Numbered from the stretch's first letter, positions 1 to 6,155 are shown. The stretch is DNA of 8,918 nucleotides from Spirochaetia bacterium (GCA_025997875.1 BNVE01000154.1:1-8918), one strand, 5' to 3'. The notes: generated by a model not told the origin, from the letters alone. Made by a program: numbers and translations.

Positions 1-128
1 TGCTGGCATCATTCACGAAATGCGCCGTATAATTAAACCATAATTGGTATATTTTTACACTATTCTTTCCTAATCAACTCGCTATATATGATTTTTTTGT
101 TTCTCATAGTAAATGCTTTTGCCCTGAA

Positions 129-157
129 AAGGGGGCTTTACATTGTCCCCTCTTTTT
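129..157 (+). terminator. Terminator-like hairpin in the rpmB leader
   Basis: A hairpin with arms 130-136 and 145-151 (seven pairs, one of them G-U, loop of eight) is followed directly by a T-rich run at 153-157. This is the form of an intrinsic terminator on the plus strand. No gene precedes it inside the window. It may end a gene lying further left, or act as an attenuator in the rpmB leader. The stem is short and the T-run is broken by a C, so the call is tentative. Confidence 0.4.
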
Positions 158-179
158 GTTAATCTTGTTAACTGAGGCA

Positions 180-212
180 GTTCCAAAATCACCTGAGTTT
201 TGGAACCGGTTC
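180..212 (+). promoter_or_regulatory. Perfect 9-bp hairpin and adjoining palindrome upstream of rpmB
   Basis: GTTCCAAAA at 180-188 pairs perfectly with TTTTGGAAC at 198-206 around a nine-base loop. The palindrome GAACCGGTTC at 203-212 overlaps its right edge. The structure lies about 35 bp before the rpmB start codon. A T-run (222-227) follows at a distance too great for a standard terminator. It could be a leader RNA element controlling L28 synthesis or a protein-binding operator; the sequence alone does not decide. Confidence 0.4.
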
Positions 213-246
213 AACCTATTGTTTTTTATTGATAAGGAAGGATTAT

Positions 247-438
247 ATGTCACGGACCTGCGATATCTGCGGAAAACATACGATTACCGGTAATAAGGTA
301 AGCCATGCCAAGAACCATACCCGCCGCACCTGGAAGCCCAATCTGGTAAAGGTAAAGACCGAAATTGGGGGAACCACCCTTACCCTCAAGATATGCGCCC
401 GCTGCCTTAAGAGCGACTTTGTTACCAAAAAAGTCTAG
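247..438 (+). CDS. rpmB: 50S ribosomal protein L28, four-cysteine type
   Basis: This encodes large-subunit ribosomal protein L28, 63 residues, the usual bacterial length. The start is [10 protein letters not shown], followed by the conserved segments [12 protein letters not shown] (residues 18-29) and LKICARCLK (47-55). Two CxxC pairs (C5/C8 and C50/C53) are present, so this is the zinc-ribbon form; many bacteria instead carry a cysteine-free form. The ATG at 247 is chosen because AGGAAGG at 235-241 is an excellent Shine-Dalgarno sequence at normal spacing. A TTG at 229 in the same frame would put that sequence inside the gene and is unlikely. It is convergent with the hydrolase gene, which ends 16 bp away. 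About 246 bp of leader with two hairpins precede it. No promoter there is strong enough to name: TATAAT at 28-33 lacks a good -35 box. Confidence 0.96.
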   Translation: MSRTCDICGKHTITGNKVSHAKNHTRRTWKPNLVKVKTEIGGTTLTLKICARCLKSDFVTKKV

Positions 439-454
439 GAACCACAGGCTCCCT

Positions 455-1327
455 TTACAGGGTAATTTCCAGACAGTCGTAGGCCGGCGTCATGGTTACG
501 CCGCCGCCCATGCCATTGGCGGCTTTTAGGCCCCGTTCTTCCATAAAATTTTGGCAATACTCAACTATTTCCCCGTGCAGGTAATCGTGGCAGATGTGGG
601 TCAGGTAGACCTCTGCGGCCCCGATCTCTACTGCGGCGTTCAGGGCCTGTTCAAAGGAGAAATGGGTCTCCGCGGGCCGTGTCCGCAGGGCGCCGATGAT
701 CAAAACTGCCGGTTTGCCGATGATTTCCCGGGAAGCGGCGGGGATTTCACTGGTGTCCGTAAGGTAAACTGCGGCGCCGGGCGCCGCTTCAACGCCGGAC
801 GTCTTTTTTGCCGCCGCCGTTCCGGTATCAGCTGTTTTTTCTTCAATTTTCCAGCCTAAAATGTCCAGCATCCCGTGTTTTACCGGTATTGGGGTAAAGG
901 TTAAGCCCCCAAGGGCAACCGGTTTCGAGACAACCCTGGGGATGATCCGGGGTTTTCCGCCCCCCTGCTGGGTTTCCTTAAAAATATAGGAGAACCGTTC
1001 CCGCATTTCCTCGATTGTTTCCCGGTTTCCATAGACCGGAAGGGGTGTTTCGCGGCTCAGGGGGCGTACGTCGTCCAGGCCGTGGACATGATCCGCATGG
1101 GCATGGGTCAGGAAAATCCCGTCCAGGCGCTTAATCCCTGCCCGTATGGCCTGGAGACGGAATTCCGGCCCGGTGTCGATAAGGGCCCGTTCCCCGCTGT
1201 CTCCCTCTATATAGAGGGAGGCCCGCATCCGTTTATCCAGGATGTCTTCGGAATGGCATACCGGGCAGTCGCAGCCCAAAACGGGAATGCCATGGGAGGT
1301 CCCGGAACCAAGGATGGTCAACTTCAT
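455..1327 (-). CDS. MBL-fold metallo-hydrolase, PhnP-like
   Basis: This is a 290-residue metallo-beta-lactamase-fold hydrolase. The N-terminus GSGTSHGIP (7-15) followed by C19, C21 and C24 matches the PhnP-type group, which carries a structural zinc site. The dinuclear metal site is visible as THAHADH (74-80), H151, D191 and H244. PhnP itself is a cyclic ribose-phosphate phosphodiesterase of phosphonate breakdown, but no phn genes lie nearby, so the substrate is unknown. Residues about 164-186 form a low-complexity Ala/Thr/Lys/Gly insertion before VYLTDTSE, and its DNA contains a perfect 17-bp inverted repeat (771-787). The open frame runs back to 1843 across the opposite gene, but family homology begins at the ATG at 1327. 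No Shine-Dalgarno sequence precedes this ATG. A TACTAT hexamer (plus 1332-1337) lies only four bases upstream, so a leaderless transcript is possible. Confidence 0.88.
   Translation of the reverse strand: MKLTILGSGTSHGIPVLGCDCPVCHSEDILDKRMRASLYIEGDSGERALIDTGPEFRLQAIRAGIKRLDGIFLTHAHADHVHGLDDVRPLSRETPLPVYGNRETIEEMRERFSYIFKETQQGGGKPRIIPRVVSKPVALGGLTFTPIPVKHGMLDILGWKIEEKTADTGTAAAKKTSGVEAAPGAAVYLTDTSEIPAASREIIGKPAVLIIGALRTRPAETHFSFEQALNAAVEIGAAEVYLTHICHDYLHGEIVEYCQNFMEERGLKAANGMGGGVTMTPAYDCLEITL
771..787. repeat. 17-bp perfect inverted repeat inside the hydrolase gene
   Basis: GCGGCGCC at 771-778 is the reverse complement of GGCGCCGC at 780-787 around a single central base. It encodes part of the low-complexity insertion of the MBL hydrolase (about residues 181-186, the AAPGAA stretch). 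GC-rich Ala/Gly codons raise the chance of such palindromes, so it may be coincidental or part of an inserted palindromic element. Confidence 0.5.
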
Positions 1328-1367
1328 GGATATAGTATGGCGGAAAGCAACGGAAAATGAAACCTCA

Positions 1368-1403
1368 GGGACAGAGCTCGCATTTTTCTCAAGCTTTGTT
1401 CCC
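1368..1403 (-). repeat. Dispersed palindromic repeat, copy A
   Basis: The left arm GGGACAGAGCT (1368-1378) faces an imperfect right arm, AGCTTTGTTCCC (1392-1403). It resembles copy B at 7691-7727: the first eleven bases are identical and most of the rest match with one indel. Read on the minus strand in the frame of the downstream hydrolase, it gives GTKLEKNASSVP, compared with GTEPENNSSSVP in copy B. Here it lies 40 bp upstream of the hydrolase start, in the divergent intergenic region. It is probably a REP/MITE-like palindromic element. Confidence 0.65.
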
Positions 1404-1441
1404 GAGCTCGGGTTCCTTACGGAACCTTCCCCATTGCGGGG
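1401..1441. repeat. Cluster of short palindromes between divergent genes
   Basis: Next to repeat copy A lie the 12-bp palindrome CCCGAGCTCGGG (1401-1412), a GGTTCC/GGAACC hairpin with a four-base loop (1411-1426), and a CCCC/GGGG hairpin (1429-1441). None has a T-run. Together they fill most of the 141-bp gap between the hydrolase start and the start of the 190-residue gene. They may be operators for either gene or remnants of palindromic insertions. Confidence 0.5.
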
Positions 1442-1468
1442 CGTCCGGTTTAGGACTATGCTTTCTAA

Positions 1469-2041
1469 ATGGCAGACCCCGAACTGGTCCGGGTAATGGA
1501 CTATATTCTGAACCGCTGCGATGAGGCGGCAATAGAGGCGGTGGCGGCGGCGGTGGTGCGGCGGCGGCGGGAACTTACCATGTTCGGCGGCGCCCGGAAC
1601 CTGCCGGATCCCAAAAAATGGGCAAGTGAAATGACCGCCCACATGAATATCGAAGGCACTATTGAGGGGCTTAAAAAGAGCGTCCTTGATTATGCGGTGC
1701 GGACCATCAAACAGGAAGCCCCGGAACTGAAGGATGAGCAGATTAAGCAGCTCACCGACGCCTGGATTCCGGACCTCAATTCCGGCAGCGGCGGCCAGGG
1801 AGAAAAGCTCCCTGCGGACCTCCTTTCTTCCATGATTGAGCAATTTATGGCCTATTCAGAGGGAACCATGGCCGAGGCCGAGGAGCAGGGCCTGCGGAAG
1901 GAACTGGGGGCCTGGCCGGAGCGGTACTGGAAAGCCTTCCCCCAGGTTATCCGCCTGCTCATTACCGACTACTTAAAAGATGAGATAAGCGAAAAAGAAT
2001 TCCGTTCCAGGATAGATACCGCCCTGACAATGCAGGCTTAG
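1469..2041 (+). CDS. Conserved-looking hypothetical protein, 190 aa, helical
   Basis: I do not recognise this protein. It has 190 residues, appears almost wholly alpha-helical and is charged, with no signal peptide or membrane segment, so it is probably cytoplasmic. There are two helical parts: residues 1-102 (including an Ala/Val helix followed by RRRR at 31-34, and a segment with Trp51 and Trp99) and 115-190 (including WPERYWKAFPQVIRLL at 149-164). A Gly/Ser-rich linker (about 103-112) joins them, and its DNA holds a 7-bp hairpin (1796-1814). Codon use and GC-rich third positions match the neighbouring genes, which supports a real gene. The ATG at 1469 has only a weak upstream purine stretch. 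It is divergent from the hydrolase and 96 bp upstream of fic, which has its own promoter, so the two need not be co-transcribed. There is no evidence that it is a Fic antitoxin. Confidence 0.8.
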   Translation: MADPELVRVMDYILNRCDEAAIEAVAAAVVRRRRELTMFGGARNLPDPKKWASEMTAHMNIEGTIEGLKKSVLDYAVRTIKQEAPELKDEQIKQLTDAWIPDLNSGSGGQGEKLPADLLSSMIEQFMAYSEGTMAEAEEQGLRKELGAWPERYWKAFPQVIRLLITDYLKDEISEKEFRSRIDTALTMQA

Positions 2042-2053
2042 GTTTTCCCCCCC

Positions 2054-2131
2054 GGTTCTGCCCAATTTACTTGCCGTTCTGCCCAAAATAACGGTATAAT
2101 TAGGCAGAACCCGAGAAAATTAGGCAGAACC
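2054..2131 (+). promoter_or_regulatory. Four-copy operator-like repeat array at the fic promoter
   Basis: Two direct copies, GGTTCTGCCCAATTT (2054-2068) and CGTTCTGCCCAAAAT (2075-2089), are followed by two inverted copies, AATTAGGCAGAACCC (2098-2112) and AAATTAGGCAGAACC (2117-2131). The outermost pair match at 14 of 15 positions as an inverted repeat. Start-to-start spacing is 21 bp in the left pair and about 20 bp in the right pair, close to two helical turns, so all sites could face the same side of the DNA. The array covers the predicted -35 and -10 boxes and transcription start and ends seven bases before the fic start codon. This is the expected placement for a repressor site. The C-terminal winged helix of Fic is an obvious candidate ligand, by inference only. 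Confidence 0.75.
2071..2100 (+). promoter_or_regulatory. Sigma-70 promoter for fic
   Basis: A perfect -10 box TATAAT lies at 2095-2100 and a partial -35 box TTGCCG at 2071-2076, with an 18-bp spacer. The predicted start, around 2107, gives a leader of about 30 bases. The promoter sits inside the repeat array, so a protein bound to the repeats would block polymerase. Confidence 0.65.
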
Positions 2132-2137
2132 AAAACC

Positions 2138-3190
2138 ATGAGAAACTTTGATTATTCAGACTTGCCCCCTTCTCTTGCTTGCAATGAGATTATGAACATC
2201 CTTGCCGCTGTCCATGAGTACAGGGGAAAGCAGGAGTTGTTTGTGGAGGCCCGCCAGGACGTTCTGGTAACTCTGCTGGAAATAGCCCGAATACAGAGTA
2301 CCGGCGCGTCCAACCGGATCGAGGGGATCAATACCTCCGATGAACGGCTGGCCGCCCTGGTTGCGATGAAGACGGAGCCCCGGAACCGTTCGGAGGAGGA
2401 GATCGCCGGTTACCGGGAGGTGCTGGCCCTGATCCACGAAAGCTACGACCATATCCCCCTGCGGCCCAATATCATCCTGCAGCTGCACCGGGACCTCTAC
2501 CAGTTCAACCCCTCGGCATTTGGGGGCAAGTACAAGGCGGCGGACAATATCATCGCCGAGACAGGCGCGGATGGCCGGGAGCGGGTACGTTTTAAGCCCC
2601 TGCCGGCCTTTGAGACCCCCGATGCCGTGGAGGAGCTCTGCGCCGCCTTTAATGGAGCTCTGGATGCGGGGAGAATCGACCCCCTGCTGCTCATCCCCCG
2701 GTTTATCCTGGACTTTCTCTGCATCCATCCTTTCGCCGACGGCAATGGCAGGATGAGCCGCCTCCTCTGCCTGCTGCTGCTCTACCGTTCAGGCTACCTG
2801 GTGGGAAAGTACATCAGCCTGGAAACCATTATCGAACAGACCAAGGAGACCTACTACGAAGCCCTGGAAATAGGTTCCACCGGCTGGCACGAGGGGGAAA
2901 ACGACTGCCTTCCCTTTGTACGGCATTTTCTGGAAGTACTGCTAAAGGCCTACCGGGAATTTGCCTTTAGGATGGGCCTGACCTTTAACCGCAGCCTTTC
3001 AAAGCCGGAACGGGTCCGCGCCCTCTTTGAAAGCACCTTGGGCCAGCTTTCAAAAAAGGACATCCTGGACCGCTTTCCCGATATCAGCGCCTCCACGGTG
3101 GAGGCAAGCCTCTCCTCGCTCCTGAAGGAGGGCTTTATTACCAAAACCGGAGCGGGGAAGAAGACGAAATACATAAAAGTTAGTAATTGA
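2138..3190 (+). CDS. Fic-domain protein (AMPylase), class II, with C-terminal winged helix
   Basis: This is a 350-residue Fic protein of the COG3177-like build. Residues 1-about 75 form a Fic_N region containing the inhibitory-helix motif SNRIEG (58-63), which fits (S/T)xxxE(G/N); in class II enzymes its Glu blocks productive ATP binding. The Fic core follows, with a flap around 130-155 and the complete active site HPFADGNGRMSR (197-208), including catalytic His197, Asp201, Asn203 and Arg205. Residues about 288-350 look like a winged helix-turn-helix (SKKDILDRF, then TVEASLSSLLKEGFI). Such enzymes normally transfer AMP to a protein hydroxyl group, and the target here is unknown. All key residues are present, so it is probably active but self-inhibited. 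It is not preceded by a clear Shine-Dalgarno sequence; the last operator repeat occupies that position. No small antitoxin gene lies next to it. Confidence 0.95.
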   Translation: MRNFDYSDLPPSLACNEIMNILAAVHEYRGKQELFVEARQDVLVTLLEIARIQSTGASNRIEGINTSDERLAALVAMKTEPRNRSEEEIAGYREVLALIHESYDHIPLRPNIILQLHRDLYQFNPSAFGGKYKAADNIIAETGADGRERVRFKPLPAFETPDAVEELCAAFNGALDAGRIDPLLLIPRFILDFLCIHPFADGNGRMSRLLCLLLLYRSGYLVGKYISLETIIEQTKETYYEALEIGSTGWHEGENDCLPFVRHFLEVLLKAYREFAFRMGLTFNRSLSKPERVRALFESTLGQLSKKDILDRFPDISASTVEASLSSLLKEGFITKTGAGKKTKYIKVSN

Positions 3191-3220
3191 ACCAGAATTT
3201 TTACCTAAAAGTTCGTAATC
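3174..3220. repeat. Short direct repeat at convergent gene ends
   Basis: TAAAAGTTAGTAATT (3174-3188) recurs as TAAAAGTTCGTAATC (3206-3220), 13 of 15 identical, 32 bp apart. The first copy holds the last codons of fic up to the first base of its stop codon; the second ends just before the potD stop codon. It may be a small tandem duplication. No hairpin with a T-run is present, so no terminator for either convergent gene can be called in this 34-bp gap. Confidence 0.5.
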
Positions 3221-3224
3221 AGAG

Positions 3225-4301
3225 CTAATTCCCCACCCGGATTGAGTTGAACCAGGCCTCGTTGTAGAGGTCCAGGGCCTCTCCCAGGTCGTCCTTGAGC
3301 TCGGTCCGGCCCAGTTCCTCAAAAGTATAGTAGGATTCACCCTTTTTGAGGGCCCGGGCGGGGATGTTGACCGTGGCGGGGAAGCCGAAGTAATCGACGA
3401 ATTCGGCGTAGATCTCCGGCCGGTGGATAAAGTCGATGAATTTGTAGGCCAGATCGATATGCCTGGAGCCCTTGAGGATGCACATGCTGTCGATGTAGGC
3501 GGGGCCGCCCTCGGGGGGGATAAAGAAGACCGTGTCTTTCTTGAGTTGCTCATTGTCGCCGATTTCCTCGTAGACCACTTCCGCATAACCCTGGACCACC
3601 CAGAAGTCCCCGTCGGCATAGCCCTTGCCGAAGGCTTCGGCGTCGAATTTGACCAGGTTGGGTTTCCAGGCGGTGTTGACCAAATCCCGGGCCCTTTGAA
3701 TTTCCGATGGATTCTTGGTGTTCACCGAATAGCCCATGTGTTTTAAGGCGTCCCCCAGGACCTCCCGCATATCGTCCAGCATGGTCATCCGGTCCCGCAG
3801 GTCGCTGCGGCCGAAGATGGACCAGCTCCGGTCAAAATTGGGCACCCGGGCGGTGTTCACCGCGATGCCGGCGGCGCCGAAGTAGTAGGGAACCGAGTAT
3901 TCCATTGTCTGATCATAGGCGGCCTTTTGGAGCACCGTCGGGTCGATGTTTTTAAGATTGGGTATTTTTGATTTATCGATTTTTTCCAGCATCTTCTGGT
4001 TGATCATGATGGAAGTATAGTCCCCGGAGGGGAAAACGATGTCATAACCGGAGCCGCCGGCCTTGAGTTTGGCGTACATGTCCTCGTTGGAGGCAAATTC
4101 ATCGTAAATCACCGTGACCCCGTATTCCTTTTCAAACTTTTCGATCACCGAGTCGGGGGTGTAATAGGTCCAGTTGTAAATATAGAGCTTGTTGGGGTCC
4201 GCTTCCCCGCCGCAGCCCCCCAGGGTGAACAGGCAGAATGCGAATACCGTACAGAAAACGGCGGCCATAGGCCGGGTAGTCACCTTAGATACATTTTTCA
4301 T
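3225..4301 (-). CDS. potD: Spermidine/putrescine-binding lipoprotein PotD
   Basis: This is the periplasmic binding component of the polyamine ABC importer, 358 residues. A basic N-terminus and hydrophobic segment end at the lipobox LGGC with Cys30, so the mature protein should be lipid-anchored. The mature domain has typical PotD segments: IYNWTYYTPD (41-50), IVFPSGDY (88-95), DDMREVLG (176-183, matching the E. coli PotD polyamine-binding DDAREV segment) and YIDSM (269-273, containing the Asp matching E. coli Asp257). The position of E. coli PotD Glu36 is Tyr46 here, and Trp229 seems replaced by Gln238, so selectivity between putrescine and spermidine may differ from E. coli; this comparison is from memory. 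The start is ATG at 4301 with GGAGG six bases upstream. It is the last gene of potABCD, 40 bp after potC. That gap holds the palindrome GTTATATATAAC (4324-4335), and the strong ribosome-binding site suits the extra binding protein usually needed. Confidence 0.95.
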   Translation of the reverse strand: MKNVSKVTTRPMAAVFCTVFAFCLFTLGGCGGEADPNKLYIYNWTYYTPDSVIEKFEKEYGVTVIYDEFASNEDMYAKLKAGGSGYDIVFPSGDYTSIMINQKMLEKIDKSKIPNLKNIDPTVLQKAAYDQTMEYSVPYYFGAAGIAVNTARVPNFDRSWSIFGRSDLRDRMTMLDDMREVLGDALKHMGYSVNTKNPSEIQRARDLVNTAWKPNLVKFDAEAFGKGYADGDFWVVQGYAEVVYEEIGDNEQLKKDTVFFIPPEGGPAYIDSMCILKGSRHIDLAYKFIDFIHRPEIYAEFVDYFGFPATVNIPARALKKGESYYTFEELGRTELKDDLGEALDLYNEAWFNSIRVGN

Positions 4302-4312
4302 TTTTTCCTCCG
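4302..4312 (-). promoter_or_regulatory. Strong Shine-Dalgarno sequence of potD
   Basis: On the minus strand GGAGG (plus 4308-4312) precedes the potD ATG by six bases. It is the best ribosome-binding site in the pot operon and fixes the start at 4301. The translationally coupled potB and potC depend on overlapping stop/start codons instead. Confidence 0.8.
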
Positions 4313-4341
4313 AACAACATGATGTTATATATAACTATAGA

Positions 4342-5217
4342 CTATTTTGCCGCGATATACTTGAGGAAGTTCCTCAATAAATAGGTCAGAAGCACCGTAC
4401 CCAGGATCATCACCACCGAAAGGGCGTTGATCACCGGGGATACCCCAAAACGGATCGCCGAATAGATGTACAGGGGCAGGGTAGAGGAGCCGGGGCCTGC
4501 CACAAAGTAGGTGATGACGAAGTCCTCCAGGCTGATGGTGATGGCGGTAAGAAAGCCGGAGACGATACCGGGCATGCAGATGGGTACCGTCACCTTGAGC
4601 AGGGTCTGGGCCTCGTTGGCCCCCAGGTCGTGGGCGGCCTCGATGATGGAAAAATCAAACTCGTCCAGCCGGGCCATGACCATGAGGAACACGAAGGGGA
4701 GGTTGAAGGTGGTATGGGCGATAAAGATGGTCATGAGCCCCAGCTTGATGCCCACCCCGGCAAAGAAGATCGAAAGGGACACGCCGATGATGATCTCCGG
4801 CAGGATCATGGGGAGGAAGGAGATGGTCTGCACATAATTCCGCATTTTGAAGCGGTACCAGTTCACCCCAATGGCCCCGAAGGTCCCCAGCACCGTGGCG
4901 GTGGCGGCGGAGCTAACAGCAATGAGGATGCTGTTACGGAAGGCCCGCCAGAGGTCCCTTGAATGGAAAAAGAGCTGTTCGTACCAGACAAAGGAAAAGC
5001 CCGTCCAGCCCATGCCCTTGGAGGCGTTAAAGGAGTAGAGGACCAGTACAAAGAGGGGCAAAAAGAGGAACACAATGGTGGCGACAAAAACGGTCTGGGA
5101 AAACGAAAACTGCCGCTTTCGGTAGGCCCGCCGGGCGTGGCGCGCCGCCTCCCCCTGGGCGTGGGGGCCTATCTTCAGAGATGTGATGGTATTTTGAACC
5201 AGGCTTTTGATGTTCAT
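4342..5217 (-). CDS. potC: Spermidine/putrescine ABC permease PotC
   Basis: This is the second membrane subunit of the polyamine importer, 291 residues. A basic cytoplasmic tail (1-38) is followed by about six hydrophobic segments: roughly 41-62, 96-118, 131-153, 161-183, 214-240 and 262-287. The cytoplasmic EAA loop is clear at 193-212 (EAAHDLG followed by KVTVP), the contact site for the ATPase PotA. Its ATG overlaps the potB stop codon by four bases, indicating translational coupling and a 1:1 permease pair. The N-terminal tail is somewhat longer than in E. coli PotC, which is otherwise similar. The order after potB and before potD matches polyamine operons in which PotB and PotC form the membrane channel. 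Confidence 0.94.
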   Translation of the reverse strand: MNIKSLVQNTITSLKIGPHAQGEAARHARRAYRKRQFSFSQTVFVATIVFLFLPLFVLVLYSFNASKGMGWTGFSFVWYEQLFFHSRDLWRAFRNSILIAVSSAATATVLGTFGAIGVNWYRFKMRNYVQTISFLPMILPEIIIGVSLSIFFAGVGIKLGLMTIFIAHTTFNLPFVFLMVMARLDEFDFSIIEAAHDLGANEAQTLLKVTVPICMPGIVSGFLTAITISLEDFVITYFVAGPGSSTLPLYIYSAIRFGVSPVINALSVVMILGTVLLTYLLRNFLKYIAAK

Positions 5218-6155
5218 TTTGCCGCCCCCTTTACATCGGTAGTCCGGCTTGCGTCTTGGAGACGCGAAGCGTCTCTTCGCTGAAGGTTCATCATCACCAT
5301 GACCCCCACGGTGGTTACCAGGGTGAGTACCATGGAGATAGCCGAGGCCAGGGGCCAGTTCCGGGACTTGGTGAGCTGGTCGGCGATGATGTTTCCCAGC
5401 ATGTAGGAATCCTTGCCGCCGACAAGCAGGGGTACCGCATAGGCCCCAAAGATGGGGATAAAGGTAAAGAGCACCGCCGTGTACATGCCGCTGCGGATAT
5501 TGGGCAGCAGCACCCGGAACATGGATTCCGCCTTGGTGGCCCCCAGGTCCCGGGCCGCTTCCAGCAGGGAAAAATCGAATTTATCGATGGTGGAAAAGAG
5601 GGGGAGGATAGCGTAGGGCAGGTACATGTACACCAGCACCAGGACCACCACCTTCTGGTTGTAGAGGAAGTGAATGTAGTCGCTGATAAGGCCGGCGCGG
5701 AGCAGGAATTCGTTAAGGAAGCCGCTGTTTCCCAGGATGTTCATCCAGGCAAAGACCCGGATAAGGAAGTTGGTCCAAAAGGGGATGATGATCAGCAAAA
5801 GCAAAAAGGTCTGGTTCCGGCTTTTCGCCATGTAGTAGCCGCAGGGGAGGGCGATCATGATGGTGATGATGGTGGCGGCGATGGAGGTCAGGATGGTCCT
5901 GCCGGTGATGATCAGGAAGCTGGGGTTTGCCAGGCTTTTGTAGGCGTCCAGGGAGAACTGCCATTCCACCCCGCCATAGAGCCCTTTTTTCAGGAAGCTG
6001 TAGAGCACGATGATGATCAGGGGGGCGAAGAAGAAGATCGTGAACCACACCGCCATGGGGGACGAGTACAGGGGCCCGTAGTTCCGCTTTCCGGCGGCTG
6101 TGTTTTTGATGGGGGCTTTTTTACCCGCCCCGCCAGGTTCGCTTTCGGCGCTCAT
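5214..6155 (-). CDS. potB: Spermidine/putrescine ABC permease PotB
   Basis: This is the first membrane subunit of the polyamine importer, 313 residues. After a Lys/Gly-rich cytoplasmic tail (1-30) come about six hydrophobic segments, near 33-55, 87-109, 116-139, 168-188, 222-246 and 268-290. The EAA loop EAARDLG...LLP lies at 199-218, the interface to PotA. Both ends overlap neighbours by four bases: its ATG overlaps the potA stop codon and its stop overlaps the potC start. The C-terminal tail (291-313) contains the repeated peptide DASR (295-298, 301-304), encoded by overlapping small hairpins at plus 5251-5285. The tail follows the last membrane helix, so this looks like a tolerated insertion of palindromic DNA. 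Confidence 0.94.
   Translation of the reverse strand: MSAESEPGGAGKKAPIKNTAAGKRNYGPLYSSPMAVWFTIFFFAPLIIIVLYSFLKKGLYGGVEWQFSLDAYKSLANPSFLIITGRTILTSIAATIITIMIALPCGYYMAKSRNQTFLLLLIIIPFWTNFLIRVFAWMNILGNSGFLNEFLLRAGLISDYIHFLYNQKVVVLVLVYMYLPYAILPLFSTIDKFDFSLLEAARDLGATKAESMFRVLLPNIRSGMYTAVLFTFIPIFGAYAVPLLVGGKDSYMLGNIIADQLTKSRNWPLASAISMVLTLVTTVGVMVMMNLQRRDASRLQDASRTTDVKGAAK
5251..5285 (-). repeat. Overlapping hairpins in the 3' end of potB
   Basis: Three alternating arms, GCGTCT (5251-5256), AGACGC (5260-5265) and GCGTCT (5269-5274), allow two mutually exclusive hairpins. The second extends to a perfect 7-bp stem, GAGACGC/GCGTCTC (5259-5275), with loop GAA. A further CTTC/GAAG hairpin lies at 5275-5285. 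They encode PotB residues 291-302, just before the potC start. The segment may be a palindromic insertion or an mRNA structure modulating potB/potC. Confidence 0.6.

Noticed and set aside
204..215. GGTTCAACC resembling a tRNA T-loop
   Set aside because: No matching acceptor, D or anticodon stems could be drawn around it; it is part of the rpmB leader palindromes.
1530..1572. GGC/GCG-rich run suggesting a triplet repeat
   Set aside because: It simply encodes the Ala/Val/Arg helix EAVAAAVVRRRR with GC-rich codons and is not a regular tandem repeat.
1328..1843. Open-frame extension of the hydrolase upstream to 1843 (a 462-residue reading)
   Set aside because: Family homology starts at MKLTILGSGTS, and the extension runs antisense through the well-formed 190-residue gene.
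2156..2728. A 190-residue antisense frame within fic
   Set aside because: It is a shadow of the fic coding sequence with no motif; fic has a complete active site in the opposite frame.
1469..3190. A toxin-antitoxin pair made of the 190-residue gene and fic
   Set aside because: The first protein has no Fic-inhibitor motif, and the Fic protein carries its own inhibitory helix (SNRIEG), so no separate antitoxin is required.
4324..4335. GTTATATATAAC palindrome between potC and potD as a terminator
   Set aside because: It is a pure AT palindrome with no loop and no T-run; at most a weak binding site or processing point.
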